NCBI GenBank assembly: GCA_965247015.1
Contig: CBDFGG010000004.1
Span: 930,001 to 994,000 of the forward strand
Direction of reading: 5' to 3'
DNA length: 64,000 nt
Source of the DNA: JAIXWP01 sp965247015
GTDB lineage: Bacteria; Bacteroidota; Bacteroidia; Flavobacteriales_D; Sanyastnellaceae
Of this stretch, positions 53,423-62,136 are shown piece after piece. The notes beneath the pieces are model-generated. The model did not search any database, was not told where the DNA came from, and was given only the letters and a program-made list of their open reading frames with translations. The number at the start of each line of letters is the position of its first letter. The first letter of the stretch is position 1. The position numbers were made by a program, and so were the translations under genes.

Positions 53423-54589
53423 ATGCCTTTTTACCACCAGTTGGGTAAAATCCCAAACAAACGTCATACTGTATTCAGACAACCAAATGGAGGTCTGTAT
53501 TACGAGCAACTCTTCGGTACCGAAGGGTTTCATGGTATGAGCTCTCTGCTCTACCACACCCATCGCCCAACAATGATCAAATCTGTTGGAACACCCGTGG
53601 ATGTCGCTCCTAAAGCTGCCATCGATAAAAACATCTCTCCAATGATGTTGCAAGGTTTCAGCATTCCACCAAAGGCCGATTTTCTTGAAAGCCGTCATGT
53701 TGTATTATTCAACAATGACCTCAACATTGCGCTGGCTGCTCCTACACAAAGCCTTGATACTTATTTGTACAAAAATGCGGATGCAGATGAAATGATCTTC
53801 ATCCACAAAGGCACTGGAACACTTCGAACATTCTTAGGAAATATTCCTTTCTCATACGGTGATTACCTGGTCATTCCCCGCGGGATGATTTACCAAATTC
53901 AATTTGATTCTGCAGATAATCGCCTATTCATTGTTGAGTCATTCTCTCCGATTCTGACTCCAAAAAGATATCGCAACAACTTTGGTCAATTGCTCGAACA
54001 TTCTCCTTTCTGTGAAAGAGATATTCGCAGACCTTCTGAGCTGGAAACATTTGATCAAAAGGGATCATTTACCATTAAAATCAGAAAAGAAAATGTATTG
54101 CATACTGTAGAGTATGCTTCACATCCATTCGATGTTGTTGGTTGGGATGGCTACAACTATCCTTACGCTTTCAACATTAAAGATTTCGAGCCAATAACTG
54201 GTCGTGTTCACCAACCACCGCCCGTGCATCAAACGTTTGAAGCGCACAATTTCGTGGTATGTTCTTTCTGCCCTCGCCTGTATGATTATCATCCAGATGC
54301 GATACCGGCTCCATACAATCACAGCAATATTGATTCGGATGAAGTTCTATACTACGTAGACGGCGATTTCATGAGCCGCAACCATGTAGACAAAGGTTTC
54401 ATTTCGCTTCACCCAGGTGGCATTCCTCATGGACCACATCCCGGAGCGACCGAACGTTCGATCGGTCAGAAAGAAACAGGAGAACTTGCAGTGATGGTCG
54501 ATACCTTCCGTCCACTAAAAGTCACCCAAGTCGCAGTGGATATCGCAGATAAAGACTATCTTACTTCTTGGTTAGAAAAAAACGCATAA
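53423..54589 (+). CDS. hmgA: Homogentisate 1,2-dioxygenase
   Basis: The start is set at the ATG at 53423 (MPFYHQLGKIPNKRHTVF), the usual N-terminus of this family, giving 388 aa. The enzyme opens the homogentisate ring in tyrosine and phenylalanine breakdown using Fe(II). Likely metal ligands are His 300 and the acidic residues of NHSNIDSDE and His 336 in GIPHGPHPG. The cupin domains read FSYGDYLVIPRGMIYQI and FISLHPGGIPHGPHPGA. hppD, the preceding step, lies 12 nt downstream. Confidence 0.93.
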   Translation: MPFYHQLGKIPNKRHTVFRQPNGGLYYEQLFGTEGFHGMSSLLYHTHRPTMIKSVGTPVDVAPKAAIDKNISPMMLQGFSIPPKADFLESRHVVLFNNDLNIALAAPTQSLDTYLYKNADADEMIFIHKGTGTLRTFLGNIPFSYGDYLVIPRGMIYQIQFDSADNRLFIVESFSPILTPKRYRNNFGQLLEHSPFCERDIRRPSELETFDQKGSFTIKIRKENVLHTVEYASHPFDVVGWDGYNYPYAFNIKDFEPITGRVHQPPPVHQTFEAHNFVVCSFCPRLYDYHPDAIPAPYNHSNIDSDEVLYYVDGDFMSRNHVDKGFISLHPGGIPHGPHPGATERSIGQKETGELAVMVDTFRPLKVTQVAVDIADKDYLTSWLEKNA

Positions 54590-54601
54590 CAAACCCATCT
54601 C

Positions 54602-55741
54602 ATGTCACAAGATAATACATCATTACAACTAGAAAAAGTAGTAAATCAAGCAGAAGATTTTCTTCCATTGCTCGGTACAGACTACGTGGAATTATATGTT
54701 GGAAATGCAAAGCAAGCAGCACATTATTATATGAGCGCTTGGGGCTTCCAACCACTTGCCTATGCCGGTTTAGAAACGGGAGTTAAGGACAAAGTTTCTT
54801 ATGTTCTAATTCAAGATAAAATCCGCTTAGTTCTTACATCTCCTCTCCAACAAGATGGACCTGTGAATGAACATATCAATAAGCACGGAGATGGTGTTAA
54901 GGTGGTAGCTCTTTGGGTAGATGATGCTACCAAGAGCTGGAAAGAAACTACTTCACGTGGCGCTGAAAGCTGCATGGAACCAACCACTATGCAAGACGAA
55001 AACGGTAAAGTAGTTCTTTCAGGTATCCACACCTACGGAGAAACACTCCACATCTTCGTAGAACGAGGAGAATACAATGGACCATTCCTTCCGGGCTACA
55101 AAGCATGGAATCCTCACTACCGCGCAAAAGAAACGGGATTGAAATTCATCGATCACATGGTAGGAAATGTGGGTTGGAATGAAATGAATAAGTGGTGTGA
55201 ATTCTACGCGAAAGTGATGGGCTTTGCACAACTTGTGAGCTTCGATGATAAAGACATCAGTACTGACTATACTGCTCTCATGAGTAAGGTAATGAGTAAT
55301 GGAAATGGTCGTATCAAATTCCCAATCAACGAGCCTGCTGAAGGAAGAAAGAAATCTCAAATCGAGGAATACATCGACTTCTACAATGGTGCAGGAGTGC
55401 AACACATTGCAGTGGCAACCGATAACATTATCGAAACTGTTTCTGCATTAAAAGAAAGAGGTGTTGAATTTTTATATGTTCCAGAAACATACTACGACAC
55501 CGTTCTTGACCGTGTAGGTGAAATCGATGAAGACCTAGAGCCACTTAAGAAACACGGTATTCTCATCGACAGAGATGACGAAGGATATCTTCTTCAACTT
55601 TTCACAAAACCAGTACTTGATCGACCCACAATGTTCTTTGAAATTATCCAAAGAAAAGGTGCAAAGAGTTTTGGAAAAGGAAACTTCAAAGCATTGTTTG
55701 AAGCCATTGAGAGAGAACAAGAATTAAGAGGCACACTCTAA
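54602..55741 (+). CDS. hppD: 4-Hydroxyphenylpyruvate dioxygenase
   Basis: The 379-aa Fe(II) enzyme turns 4-hydroxyphenylpyruvate into homogentisate, the substrate of the upstream hmgA product. It has two VOC domains (about residues 20-150 and 180-345). The metal ligands are the His of FIDHMVGNVG, the His of GVQHIAVATDN and the Glu of MFFEIIQRKG. The GKGNFKALFEAIEREQ C-terminal helix that closes the active site is present. Homogentisate can feed catabolism or pyomelanin. A strong terminator follows. Confidence 0.95.
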   Translation: MSQDNTSLQLEKVVNQAEDFLPLLGTDYVELYVGNAKQAAHYYMSAWGFQPLAYAGLETGVKDKVSYVLIQDKIRLVLTSPLQQDGPVNEHINKHGDGVKVVALWVDDATKSWKETTSRGAESCMEPTTMQDENGKVVLSGIHTYGETLHIFVERGEYNGPFLPGYKAWNPHYRAKETGLKFIDHMVGNVGWNEMNKWCEFYAKVMGFAQLVSFDDKDISTDYTALMSKVMSNGNGRIKFPINEPAEGRKKSQIEEYIDFYNGAGVQHIAVATDNIIETVSALKERGVEFLYVPETYYDTVLDRVGEIDEDLEPLKKHGILIDRDDEGYLLQLFTKPVLDRPTMFFEIIQRKGAKSFGKGNFKALFEAIEREQELRGTL

Positions 55742-55763
55742 TTTTTTTCTAAATAAAAAAATA

Positions 55764-55790
55764 AAAAGACCTCACATTGTGAGGTCTTTT
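55764..55790. terminator. Bidirectional terminator overlapping a coding end
   Basis: A 12-bp perfect stem AAAAGACCTCAC/GTGAGGTCTTTT with an ATT loop ends the hppD transcript. The same stem contains the stop codon and last codons of the convergent nitronate monooxygenase gene and can terminate it too. Confidence 0.85.
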
Positions 55791-56707
55791 AGTATCTCCT
55801 TGAGCGGTCTAATACTCTTTATATATTCTATAGAAGGACCAGCACACCACACCGTTTTGTAAGTTGCTTTTGATGCTGCGTTTTCTATCGCACGCATTCC
55901 TTTAATGAAAATAAACATCTTCAAATACTTCTTCAACCACTTGTTTCTCTTCATGAGTTTTTCCATGAAAGTGGCTTTCGTGCCAATCGATTGAACATAG
56001 GGCGTGTTTATCACTGTAAGATGAGAGCCTGACATTTTAGTGGTAAGCACAATATCTTTTTCACCATAATCAATCAATGCTTGGCGATAGTCATCCGATA
56101 TGGTGGCCTCTTTTGATGCTAAGAATACTGTTCCCACCGACGCGCCACATGCACCCCAATTCAAGACTTCATCAACATGTGCTTTGGTAGCAATGCCGCC
56201 AGCCGCAATTACTGGAATAGATATGTTTTTTACAAGCGATGGAATCAATGTTTCAGGAGCCTCCGGCCCGCAGTGACCACCCGCTCTACTACTCACCGCT
56301 ATCACTGCATCCGCTCCTAGTCTTTCCACTTTTTGAGCGTATTCAATATTCGTAACATCACAAAAAACCTTTATCCCTAGCGGCTTGCATCGTTCAATCA
56401 CTTCTTGTGGACTTCCGAGCGATGTGATAATGAAATTTACTTTCAATTCAAGCAAGGTTTCCAATTGTTGGGCAGCCTTTGGATTTGATTTATTTACGAT
56501 CAAATTCACTCCAAACGGCTTTGATGTTTTTTTGCGAATAAGCGCAATGGCCTCTCTCAACTCTTGATCTGTTCGGTAATTCAACGCAGGAAAAGCTGCT
56601 GTTGCGCCGTTTTCACATGCTGCAACGACCATGTCCACATTAGAGATTAAGAACATAGGCGCCACAATGATCGGATGCTCAATACCTAGAATTTCGGTCA
56701 ATTTCAT
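55772..56707 (-). CDS. Nitronate monooxygenase family protein
   Basis: The 311-aa FMN enzyme belongs to the nitronate monooxygenase/2-nitropropane dioxygenase TIM-barrel family. Signs are IEHPIIVAPMFLISN at the N-terminus, FGVNLIVNKSNP, the catalytic-loop AVSSRAGGHCGPEAPETLIP, PVIAAGGIATKAHVDEVL and GASVGTVFLASKE. It oxidises alkyl nitronates such as propionate 3-nitronate, probably as detoxification. A TATCTTTG -7 box ends only five nt before the ATG, so its mRNA is probably leaderless. Its last codons form part of a terminator shared with hppD. Confidence 0.9.
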   Translation of the reverse strand: MKLTEILGIEHPIIVAPMFLISNVDMVVAACENGATAAFPALNYRTDQELREAIALIRKKTSKPFGVNLIVNKSNPKAAQQLETLLELKVNFIITSLGSPQEVIERCKPLGIKVFCDVTNIEYAQKVERLGADAVIAVSSRAGGHCGPEAPETLIPSLVKNISIPVIAAGGIATKAHVDEVLNWGACGASVGTVFLASKEATISDDYRQALIDYGEKDIVLTTKMSGSHLTVINTPYVQSIGTKATFMEKLMKRNKWLKKYLKMFIFIKGMRAIENAASKATYKTVWCAGPSIEYIKSIRPLKEILKDLTM

Positions 56708-56712
56708 ATTCT

Positions 56713-56720
56713 CAAAGATA
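56713..56720 (-). promoter_or_regulatory. -7 box of the nitronate monooxygenase gene
   Basis: On the minus strand TATCTTTG is a full match, only five nt before the ATG at 56707. Confidence 0.5.
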
Positions 56721-56765
56721 TCGAAAGCAGCCTCTAGATAAGCAGTGCGACTCAGGAATTGTTTC

Positions 56766-56773
56766 TATCTTTG
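56766..56773 (+). promoter_or_regulatory. -7 box of panD
   Basis: TATCTTTG is a full match, seven nt before the panD ATG at 56781. It also shows that an apparent start at 56745 cannot be the real one, since it would lie upstream of the promoter. Confidence 0.5.
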
Positions 56774-56780
56774 CGCCGCT

Positions 56781-57131
56781 ATGCGCATAGACATCTTGAA
56801 ATCAAAGATCCATCGCGTCACTGTGACCGAGGCAGATCTAAATTATATCGGTAGTATTACCCTAGATCCGTTGCTTATGGAAGCAGCGAATATGATTGAA
56901 GGTGAGAAAGTTCATATTCTCAATTGTAACAATGGAGAGCGCTTTGAAACGTATATCATCACTGGCCAACGCGGAAGTGGTGTTGTTTGTCTCAACGGTC
57001 CTGCTGCTCGTAAGGTTGCTGTTGGAGATATCGTAATTGTTTGTTCATACGCTTCCCTCGATTTTGAAGAAGCAAAGACATTCAAACCATGGGTCATCTT
57101 CCCAGACACTGCCACTAATCGATTGGCATAA
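56781..57131 (+). CDS. panD: Aspartate 1-decarboxylase
   Basis: The start at the ATG at 56781 gives 116 aa, the typical PanD length, with the standard opening MRIDILKSKIHRVTVTEADL. The enzyme makes beta-alanine for pantothenate and coenzyme A. It self-cleaves between Gly24 and Ser25 in the NYIGSITLDP motif to make the pyruvoyl group; both residues are present. The active-site Arg/Tyr context (ITGQRGSGVVCLNGPAARK) is intact. The flippase-like gene follows 10 nt downstream. Confidence 0.96.
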   Translation: MRIDILKSKIHRVTVTEADLNYIGSITLDPLLMEAANMIEGEKVHILNCNNGERFETYIITGQRGSGVVCLNGPAARKVAVGDIVIVCSYASLDFEEAKTFKPWVIFPDTATNRLA

Positions 57132-57141
57132 TACCGCACCA

Positions 57142-58113
57142 TTGAAAAACGCAATCAAATACATCATCTTTTTTGGTATTGGAATAGGACTTCTATACCT
57201 CGCCACAAAGGATGTGGATACGCAACAAATCAAAGACTCCATTCGTGATGCGAATTGGTTTTGGATTGCAGTATCGATGGTGCTCAGCTATCTCGCAATG
57301 ATTCTTCGAGGTATTCGATGGAATATGTTGCTAGAGCCTATCGGGCACAAAGCTGATACGTGGACCAATATTCACGCTGTCGCTTTTGGTTATTTGATGA
57401 ATAATCTAATCCCTCGTTCAGGTGAAGTAGCGCGTTGTGGTTTGGTAAACCGTGCTGAGCATATTCCAATCAATAAGCTCGTAGGAACGGTCATTCTTGA
57501 ACGAGTTGTAGACGTTGTCATTTTAATTTTAGTTATTTCTCTCACCGGTGTCCTTCAAGCAGAAGCACTCGCCACACTTTTCAGTAAGATTGATGGTGGA
57601 AAAGGACGCACACTTCTTATTCTCGCTGTCATTGGAATCGCAGGACTGGTAGCATTTATCTATGTATTAAAAAAATTCCGCGCGAATAAATTCATCGGAA
57701 AAATTGTTGACTTTTTAGAAGGTATTGGAAACGGACTGCGCTCTATTTTCAAATTGCGCCAACGTGTTGCATTCATTCTGCTTTCACTTGGAATTTGGGC
57801 TTGTTGGTTGCTGATGAGCCAATGCATGATGTATGCTCTTCCTGTAACCGCAGGTATGAGCATTTCAGACACATTGTTTTTTATGGTGGCAGGAAGTTTA
57901 GGTATGCTTATTCCAACACAAGGTGGACTTGGAGCTTATCACTTTATGTCTAAGATCGGATTCGAAGCTCTTGGATACAGTGGCGCCGTAGGACTCACTT
58001 TTGCTTGGATTTCTTGGGTTGGAAAAACCATCCTCGAGATAGCAGTAGGTGCGGTAGGATTCTTTGTGGTGACAAGAAGTAAAATCAAACCTGCTCCAAC
58101 AACCGCAGCATGA
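57142..58113 (+). CDS. Flippase-like / lysylphosphatidylglycerol-synthase-type membrane protein
   Basis: The start is set at the TTG at 57142 (LKNAIKYIIFFGIGIGLLYL), giving 323 aa; a longer frame would overlap panD and no ATG fits. About seven to eight transmembrane helices match the PF03706 family (MILRGIRWNMLLEPIGHKAD, GYLMNNLIPRSGEVARCGLV, GTVILERVVDVVILILV, LGMLIPTQGGLGAYHFMSKI). The family includes the membrane domain of MprF and probable lipid-linked sugar flippases. Substrate unknown. It overlaps rfaE2 by 4 nt (ATGA), which fits a link to envelope glycolipid. Confidence 0.88.
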   Translation: MKNAIKYIIFFGIGIGLLYLATKDVDTQQIKDSIRDANWFWIAVSMVLSYLAMILRGIRWNMLLEPIGHKADTWTNIHAVAFGYLMNNLIPRSGEVARCGLVNRAEHIPINKLVGTVILERVVDVVILILVISLTGVLQAEALATLFSKIDGGKGRTLLILAVIGIAGLVAFIYVLKKFRANKFIGKIVDFLEGIGNGLRSIFKLRQRVAFILLSLGIWACWLLMSQCMMYALPVTAGMSISDTLFFMVAGSLGMLIPTQGGLGAYHFMSKIGFEALGYSGAVGLTFAWISWVGKTILEIAVGAVGFFVVTRSKIKPAPTTAA

Positions 58114-58607
58114 TTTACAACGACATCAACGCCTTAAAAACACAAGTAGACCAATGGAAATCTGAAGGTCTGAAAGTTGTTTTTACCAATGGTGTTTTTG
58201 ATATTCTTCATATTGGACACGTTGATTATTTACAAAAATCAAAAGCACTCGGACATAAACTCATCATTGGAATTAATGATGATAATTCTGTTCGTAGACT
58301 TAATAAAGGCCCTGAAAGGCCTATCCACCCCGAGCTTGCACGAGCAGGAGTAATTGATGCCCTACGTTGTGTAGATGCAGTAATCATTTTTGGCGATGAC
58401 ACTCCACTTCAATTGATTTCTACTCTTCTTCCCAATGTGCTAGTAAAAGGTGGAGATTATGATCCTAATGAACTCGATGAATCCAAAAGAGCCTTCATGG
58501 TAGGTTCAAAAGAGGTTCGTGCTATTGGAGGTCATGTATATTCTATTCCATTAGTTGCAGGATTTTCCACGTCTGAAGCGGTAAGGAAGATCAAGAATCA
58601 AGAATAA
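58110..58607 (+). CDS. rfaE2: D-glycero-beta-D-manno-heptose 1-phosphate adenylyltransferase
   Basis: The 165-aa nucleotidyltransferase has the HxGH site (FTNGVFDILHIGHVDYLQ) and the RRLNKGPERPI and VKGGDYDPNE segments of the C-terminal half of HldE. It makes ADP-heptose from heptose-1-phosphate and ATP for lipopolysaccharide core or heptosylation. It is a single-domain form; the kinase half is not in the window. It overlaps the flippase-like gene by 4 nt. Confidence 0.92.
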   Translation: MIYNDINALKTQVDQWKSEGLKVVFTNGVFDILHIGHVDYLQKSKALGHKLIIGINDDNSVRRLNKGPERPIHPELARAGVIDALRCVDAVIIFGDDTPLQLISTLLPNVLVKGGDYDPNELDESKRAFMVGSKEVRAIGGHVYSIPLVAGFSTSEAVRKIKNQE

Positions 58608-58653
58608 ACTCGAATAGGATATTCGGGATATTCGGTGCTGATTGCGTTCAAAC

Positions 58654-59355
58654 ATGAACGCCATGACACATCCGCTTGACAATCTCACACATCTATTTTT
58701 TCCGCGTTATTGCGCTGGTTGCGAAGTTGCGCTTCATTTTCACGAACAGTCCATTTGTGTGCATTGCCTCATTCGTCTTCCACGTCTAAAAATGCATGAA
58801 GAGCGAGAGCATAAACTAGAAAAACTATTTTGGGGAAGATGTGATGTGGCGCAGGTCACCGCCTTTCTTCGCATGTCGCGAAAAGGCCTCACTCATCGTC
58901 TTATTCATGAGTTGAAGTACGATCACAATCCACACCTTGGAATTGTACTCGGTCGTTTATTCGGTGTAGAATTGCGAAATAGTCCCTCGTGGAAAAACAT
59001 TGACGCATTGATACCGGTGCCGTTGCATCCGCGAAAAGAACGAGAGCGCGGGTACAATCAGAGCTATCAAATAGCACTCGGAATGGCAGAGACCATGCGC
59101 ATCCCCGTTTATCGCCACGCTCTCAAACGAAATGAATACACCCAAACTCAAACCAAAAAAAGTAGAATAGATCGATGGAAAAATGTAGATGAAATTTTCA
59201 CCTTCAATAAAGAACTTTTAGAAAATCATAACCACATTTTAATCATTGATGATGTAATCACCACAGGCGCGACAATCGAGGCTTGTGTGAATACTATTCG
59301 GAAAGAATCAAAGGCACAGATACATATTGCTGCACTTGCTATGCCCATTCGTTAA
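58654..59355 (+). CDS. ComF family phosphoribosyltransferase-like protein
   Basis: The ATG at 58654 gives 233 aa; another ATG nine nt further in is also possible, and an upstream TTG is less likely. The N-terminal zinc-ribbon-like segment (FPRYCAGCEVAL, CVHCLIRLPRL) is followed by the phosphoribosyltransferase fold (ALIPVPLHPRKERERGYNQS, then QTQTKKSRIDRWKNV and ILIIDDVITTGATIEAC). The ComF family takes part in DNA uptake and recombination in naturally competent bacteria; the enzymatic role is unclear. Confidence 0.92.
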   Translation: MNAMTHPLDNLTHLFFPRYCAGCEVALHFHEQSICVHCLIRLPRLKMHEEREHKLEKLFWGRCDVAQVTAFLRMSRKGLTHRLIHELKYDHNPHLGIVLGRLFGVELRNSPSWKNIDALIPVPLHPRKERERGYNQSYQIALGMAETMRIPVYRHALKRNEYTQTQTKKSRIDRWKNVDEIFTFNKELLENHNHILIIDDVITTGATIEACVNTIRKESKAQIHIAALAMPIR

Positions 59356-59394
59356 AATTTTTGTCTTAGGTTTGGAACATCAAGTTTCAAGTCT

Positions 59395-60006
59395 ATGCGC
59401 ATCGTTTTCTTATTCTTTCTCGTGTTTTTTTCAAGCCATGCAATTGCGCAGGATAAAATTTTATTGATGAATGGCTTTGAAGTAGATTGTAAAATCACTG
59501 CAGATACTGGATTTGTGATCTCTTATGATATTACGAAGAAAAATGGAAAAATAAAACATCGAGAATCTAACATCGGTGAAGTCTTCAGTTATACAAAGAG
59601 TGGACAACCAGAAATCATTATATACCAACTCGACACCCTATTTGGAGATAATATTTATGATGTTACTCAAATGCGTGCATTCCTTGCTGGGCAGCATGAT
59701 GGTCGTGCAAATTTCAAAGGACGCCACATCGCATTGATTGGGTTTGTTGCTTGTGGCACCATCGCATATCTCGGCAAAGACGGCTATTTCACAGCGGTTG
59801 GCCCTCCTATCGTCTATATGCTCACACAGTTTATTGGCAAAGTGAAGATTAGAGAAAGTACGATGTCAAATCCTAATTATAAATACAACGATATTTATGC
59901 CGATGGCTACGAACCTCCCGCTAGAACAAAGAAATTAATCACGGCATTCCTCGGTGGAATGGCCGGGTCCTCCTTGGGAGTGATTGTTTACTTTATTACC
60001 AAATGA
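59395..60006 (+). CDS. Exported membrane-associated protein of unknown function
   Basis: The 203-aa protein has a signal peptide (FLFFLVFFSSHAIAQ), a mature beta-rich segment (ILLMNGFEVDCKITADTGFV), a segment MRAFLAGQHDGRANFKGR seen in other uncharacterised Bacteroidota proteins, and two hydrophobic helices (about 112-130 and 185-201). No named family is recognised. It overlaps the next gene by 4 nt (ATGA), so both are made together and may interact. Confidence 0.7.
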   Translation: MRIVFLFFLVFFSSHAIAQDKILLMNGFEVDCKITADTGFVISYDITKKNGKIKHRESNIGEVFSYTKSGQPEIIIYQLDTLFGDNIYDVTQMRAFLAGQHDGRANFKGRHIALIGFVACGTIAYLGKDGYFTAVGPPIVYMLTQFIGKVKIRESTMSNPNYKYNDIYADGYEPPARTKKLITAFLGGMAGSSLGVIVYFITK

Positions 60007-60764
60007 GATCATATGTACTATTTGTAAACTCTCTCTTTTTAGCCACCATTGCAGCACTGCTAGCTTCATTTGAAACAAGCAAGCTGGATGTGATTGGTTT
60101 TGTTTTCGCTAGTACATTTCTCGCTTATAGTTTCATTCGAGCATCTGAAGTTCTTCCTCAACAAAAGAAAATTTGGTGGACCCTCAATATCATTAGTGGT
60201 GTTGCAGCTTCAACCTTAACGATATTTTTTTCAAAGGAGCAATGGATTCTTATTTGCATTAATGCGCTCATAGTCCTTGTCTACCGTGGCTTTGGCAGCT
60301 TTAGTTTACGAAAAAGTATTTACCTCAAACCCTTTTCCATCGCTTTGTGTTGGACGATAAATACATCATTAATCCCCTTCGATCAAAATCCCTTCTTCAT
60401 ACCGAATGATCATTCGGTTGGACCACAAGCCCTCAATATTTTAGTGCTGACTTATTGCCTCTCCTTGTTATATGATCTAAAAGACGCAGCGAGAGAAAGA
60501 GGATCTTTGCTAACACTGGCAAGCCTTTCAGGCATAAAAAAAGTGTTTCATTTGAATGAAACACTTTTAATTCTACTCACTAGTTTTGGAATATATGCCT
60601 ACTATTATTTAGCGCATGGAATAGCCATTTTTGCAGCTACGGTTTATGTTCTAATCATTCAATTTTTGTGGAATCGATGGAAAGAACCAAGAACAACATT
60701 CCTCATTGATGGTGCGTATATTATTTACATCATCGCATTTATTTTATGCAAAAACCTCGTCTAG
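60003..60764 (+). CDS. Polytopic membrane protein, weakly UbiA-like
   Basis: The 253-aa protein has about seven to eight transmembrane helices. The segment LSLLYDLKDAARERGSLL recalls the second Asp-rich motif of UbiA prenyltransferases, but the first motif is not evident, so a prenyltransferase role is only a guess. A perfect 14-bp inverted repeat lies inside the frame at 60539-60568. The gene ends by overlapping the 3' end of hemL by 21 nt. It is coupled to the upstream exported protein gene. Confidence 0.65.
   Translation: MRSYVLFVNSLFLATIAALLASFETSKLDVIGFVFASTFLAYSFIRASEVLPQQKKIWWTLNIISGVAASTLTIFFSKEQWILICINALIVLVYRGFGSFSLRKSIYLKPFSIALCWTINTSLIPFDQNPFFIPNDHSVGPQALNILVLTYCLSLLYDLKDAARERGSLLTLASLSGIKKVFHLNETLLILLTSFGIYAYYYLAHGIAIFAATVYVLIIQFLWNRWKEPRTTFLIDGAYIIYIIAFILCKNLV
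60539..60568 (+). other. Terminator-like hairpin inside a coding frame
   Basis: AAAAGTGTTTCATT and its exact reverse complement are separated by two nt, flanked by A residues before and TTTT after. It looks like an intrinsic terminator but lies within the 60003-60764 frame, about 200 nt before the stop. Confidence 0.7.
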
Positions 60765-62036
60765 CGCGGTTTTGAAAGCATTTGCAGCAAACTCCAAATC
60801 TTCCATTGTATGCGCTGCAGAAATGAATCCCACTTCATAGCCACTTGGACCTAAGTAAACACCTTTTTCCAAAAGTGATTTATGGAAAGGTGCAAACAAT
60901 TTCATTCCACCCTCTTCAATCTCATCCATTCTTCGAATCGATTTTTTATCCGAAAAAGAAACCCAGAAGATACTTCCTACATTGAAGATTTTGAACTTAT
61001 ATCCTCTATCCTGGACGTGAGACATGATGGTCTGTACAAAGAAATCTGCTTTAGACTTTAGCTCCTCAAAGAATCCTGGGCGAAGGCATTCGGAAAGTTG
61101 TGCGATACCCGCAGACATTGCTACTGGATTTCCTGACAACGTTCCCGCTTGATAAACAGGTCCATCAGGTGCTACTTTGCTCATGATCTCAGCGCTTGAA
61201 GCATAAGCTCCAACAGGTAAACCACCGCCAATTATTTTTCCAAAAGCAATAACATCAGGTTGAATATCATAGTAGCCGCTAGCGCCAGTGAATCCTACTC
61301 TGAAGCCAGATATAACTTCATCAAACAAAAGCACGATGCCTTCGCGTGTACAAACCTCTCTTAAATAACGAAGGAAGTCGCCCTCTTGAAGAAGCAAACC
61401 ATTGTTCGCAGGAATTGGCTCAATGGCGATAACAGCGATTTGGTCTTTAAACATCTTTACAGCCTCTTCAACAGCATCTTTATCATTCAATGGAAGAACG
61501 ATGGTCTCTTTCACATAAGACTCAGGAATGCCGGCTGAACTGCTTGTCCCAAGTGTTGCTAAACCACTTCCTGCTTTAACCAAGAGACTATCCACGTGTC
61601 CGTGATAACAACCTTCAAACTTTATTATTTTATCTCGACCGGTATATCCTCTCGCGAGACGTATAGCACTCATTGCTGCTTCGGTGCCGCTGCTTACGAA
61701 TCGAATTTTTTCAACGTATGGATGGTTTGTAAGAATCAATTCAGCAAGCTCGTTTTCGAGTCTTGTCGGCGCTCCAAAGCTTGATCCTTTTGCTACTTGA
61801 TCTTGAACGGCCTTAACGACTCTTGGATGTGTATGCCCTAGAATAAGCGGTCCCCAAGAGCAGCAAAAATCCAAAAATTTATTTCCGTCTTCATCCCAAA
61901 CATAAGCGCCCTCTCCTCTATCAAAGAAAATGGGCGTTCCACCCACAGATTTAAACGCACGTACAGGAGAGTTTACTCCACCTGGAAAAAAGGTCTTTGC
62001 CTTCTCAAATAATGCTTGCGATTTTGAAGTATTCAC
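60744..62036 (-). CDS. hemL: Glutamate-1-semialdehyde 2,1-aminomutase
   Basis: The start is set at the GTG at 62036 (VNTSKSQALFEKAKTFFPGG), giving 430 aa, the usual HemL length and N-terminus. A longer frame to 62234 would cross the promoter and the start of kynU. The enzyme makes 5-aminolevulinate for heme and corrin synthesis with PLP; the PLP Lys is in FGKIIGGGLPVGAYAS. Other conserved parts are VNSPVRAFKSVGG, RFVSSGTEAAMSAIRLARGY and EPIPANNGLL. Its end overlaps the convergent gene by 21 nt. Confidence 0.95.
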   Translation of the reverse strand: MNTSKSQALFEKAKTFFPGGVNSPVRAFKSVGGTPIFFDRGEGAYVWDEDGNKFLDFCCSWGPLILGHTHPRVVKAVQDQVAKGSSFGAPTRLENELAELILTNHPYVEKIRFVSSGTEAAMSAIRLARGYTGRDKIIKFEGCYHGHVDSLLVKAGSGLATLGTSSSAGIPESYVKETIVLPLNDKDAVEEAVKMFKDQIAVIAIEPIPANNGLLLQEGDFLRYLREVCTREGIVLLFDEVISGFRVGFTGASGYYDIQPDVIAFGKIIGGGLPVGAYASSAEIMSKVAPDGPVYQAGTLSGNPVAMSAGIAQLSECLRPGFFEELKSKADFFVQTIMSHVQDRGYKFKIFNVGSIFWVSFSDKKSIRRMDEIEEGGMKLFAPFHKSLLEKGVYLGPSGYEVGFISAAHTMEDLEFAANAFKTALDEVFA

Positions 62037-62057
62037 AGATTGTATTTTTATATGAGT

Positions 62058-62065
62058 CAAAGATA
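62058..62065 (-). promoter_or_regulatory. -7 box of hemL
   Basis: On the minus strand TATCTTTG is a full match, 21 nt before the GTG start at 62036. It supports the shorter start. Confidence 0.5.
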
Positions 62066-62136
62066 CGTTTGGAATGGCTCCACGGTCTTCATTCCAATCA
62101 GACACTGTATATTCGTTGCCAATATTTGACGCTATT

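Noticed and set aside
62074..62136. N-terminal extension of kynU
   Set aside because: The upstream residues are antisense to the hemL promoter region and the standard kynureninase start is the ATG at 62137.
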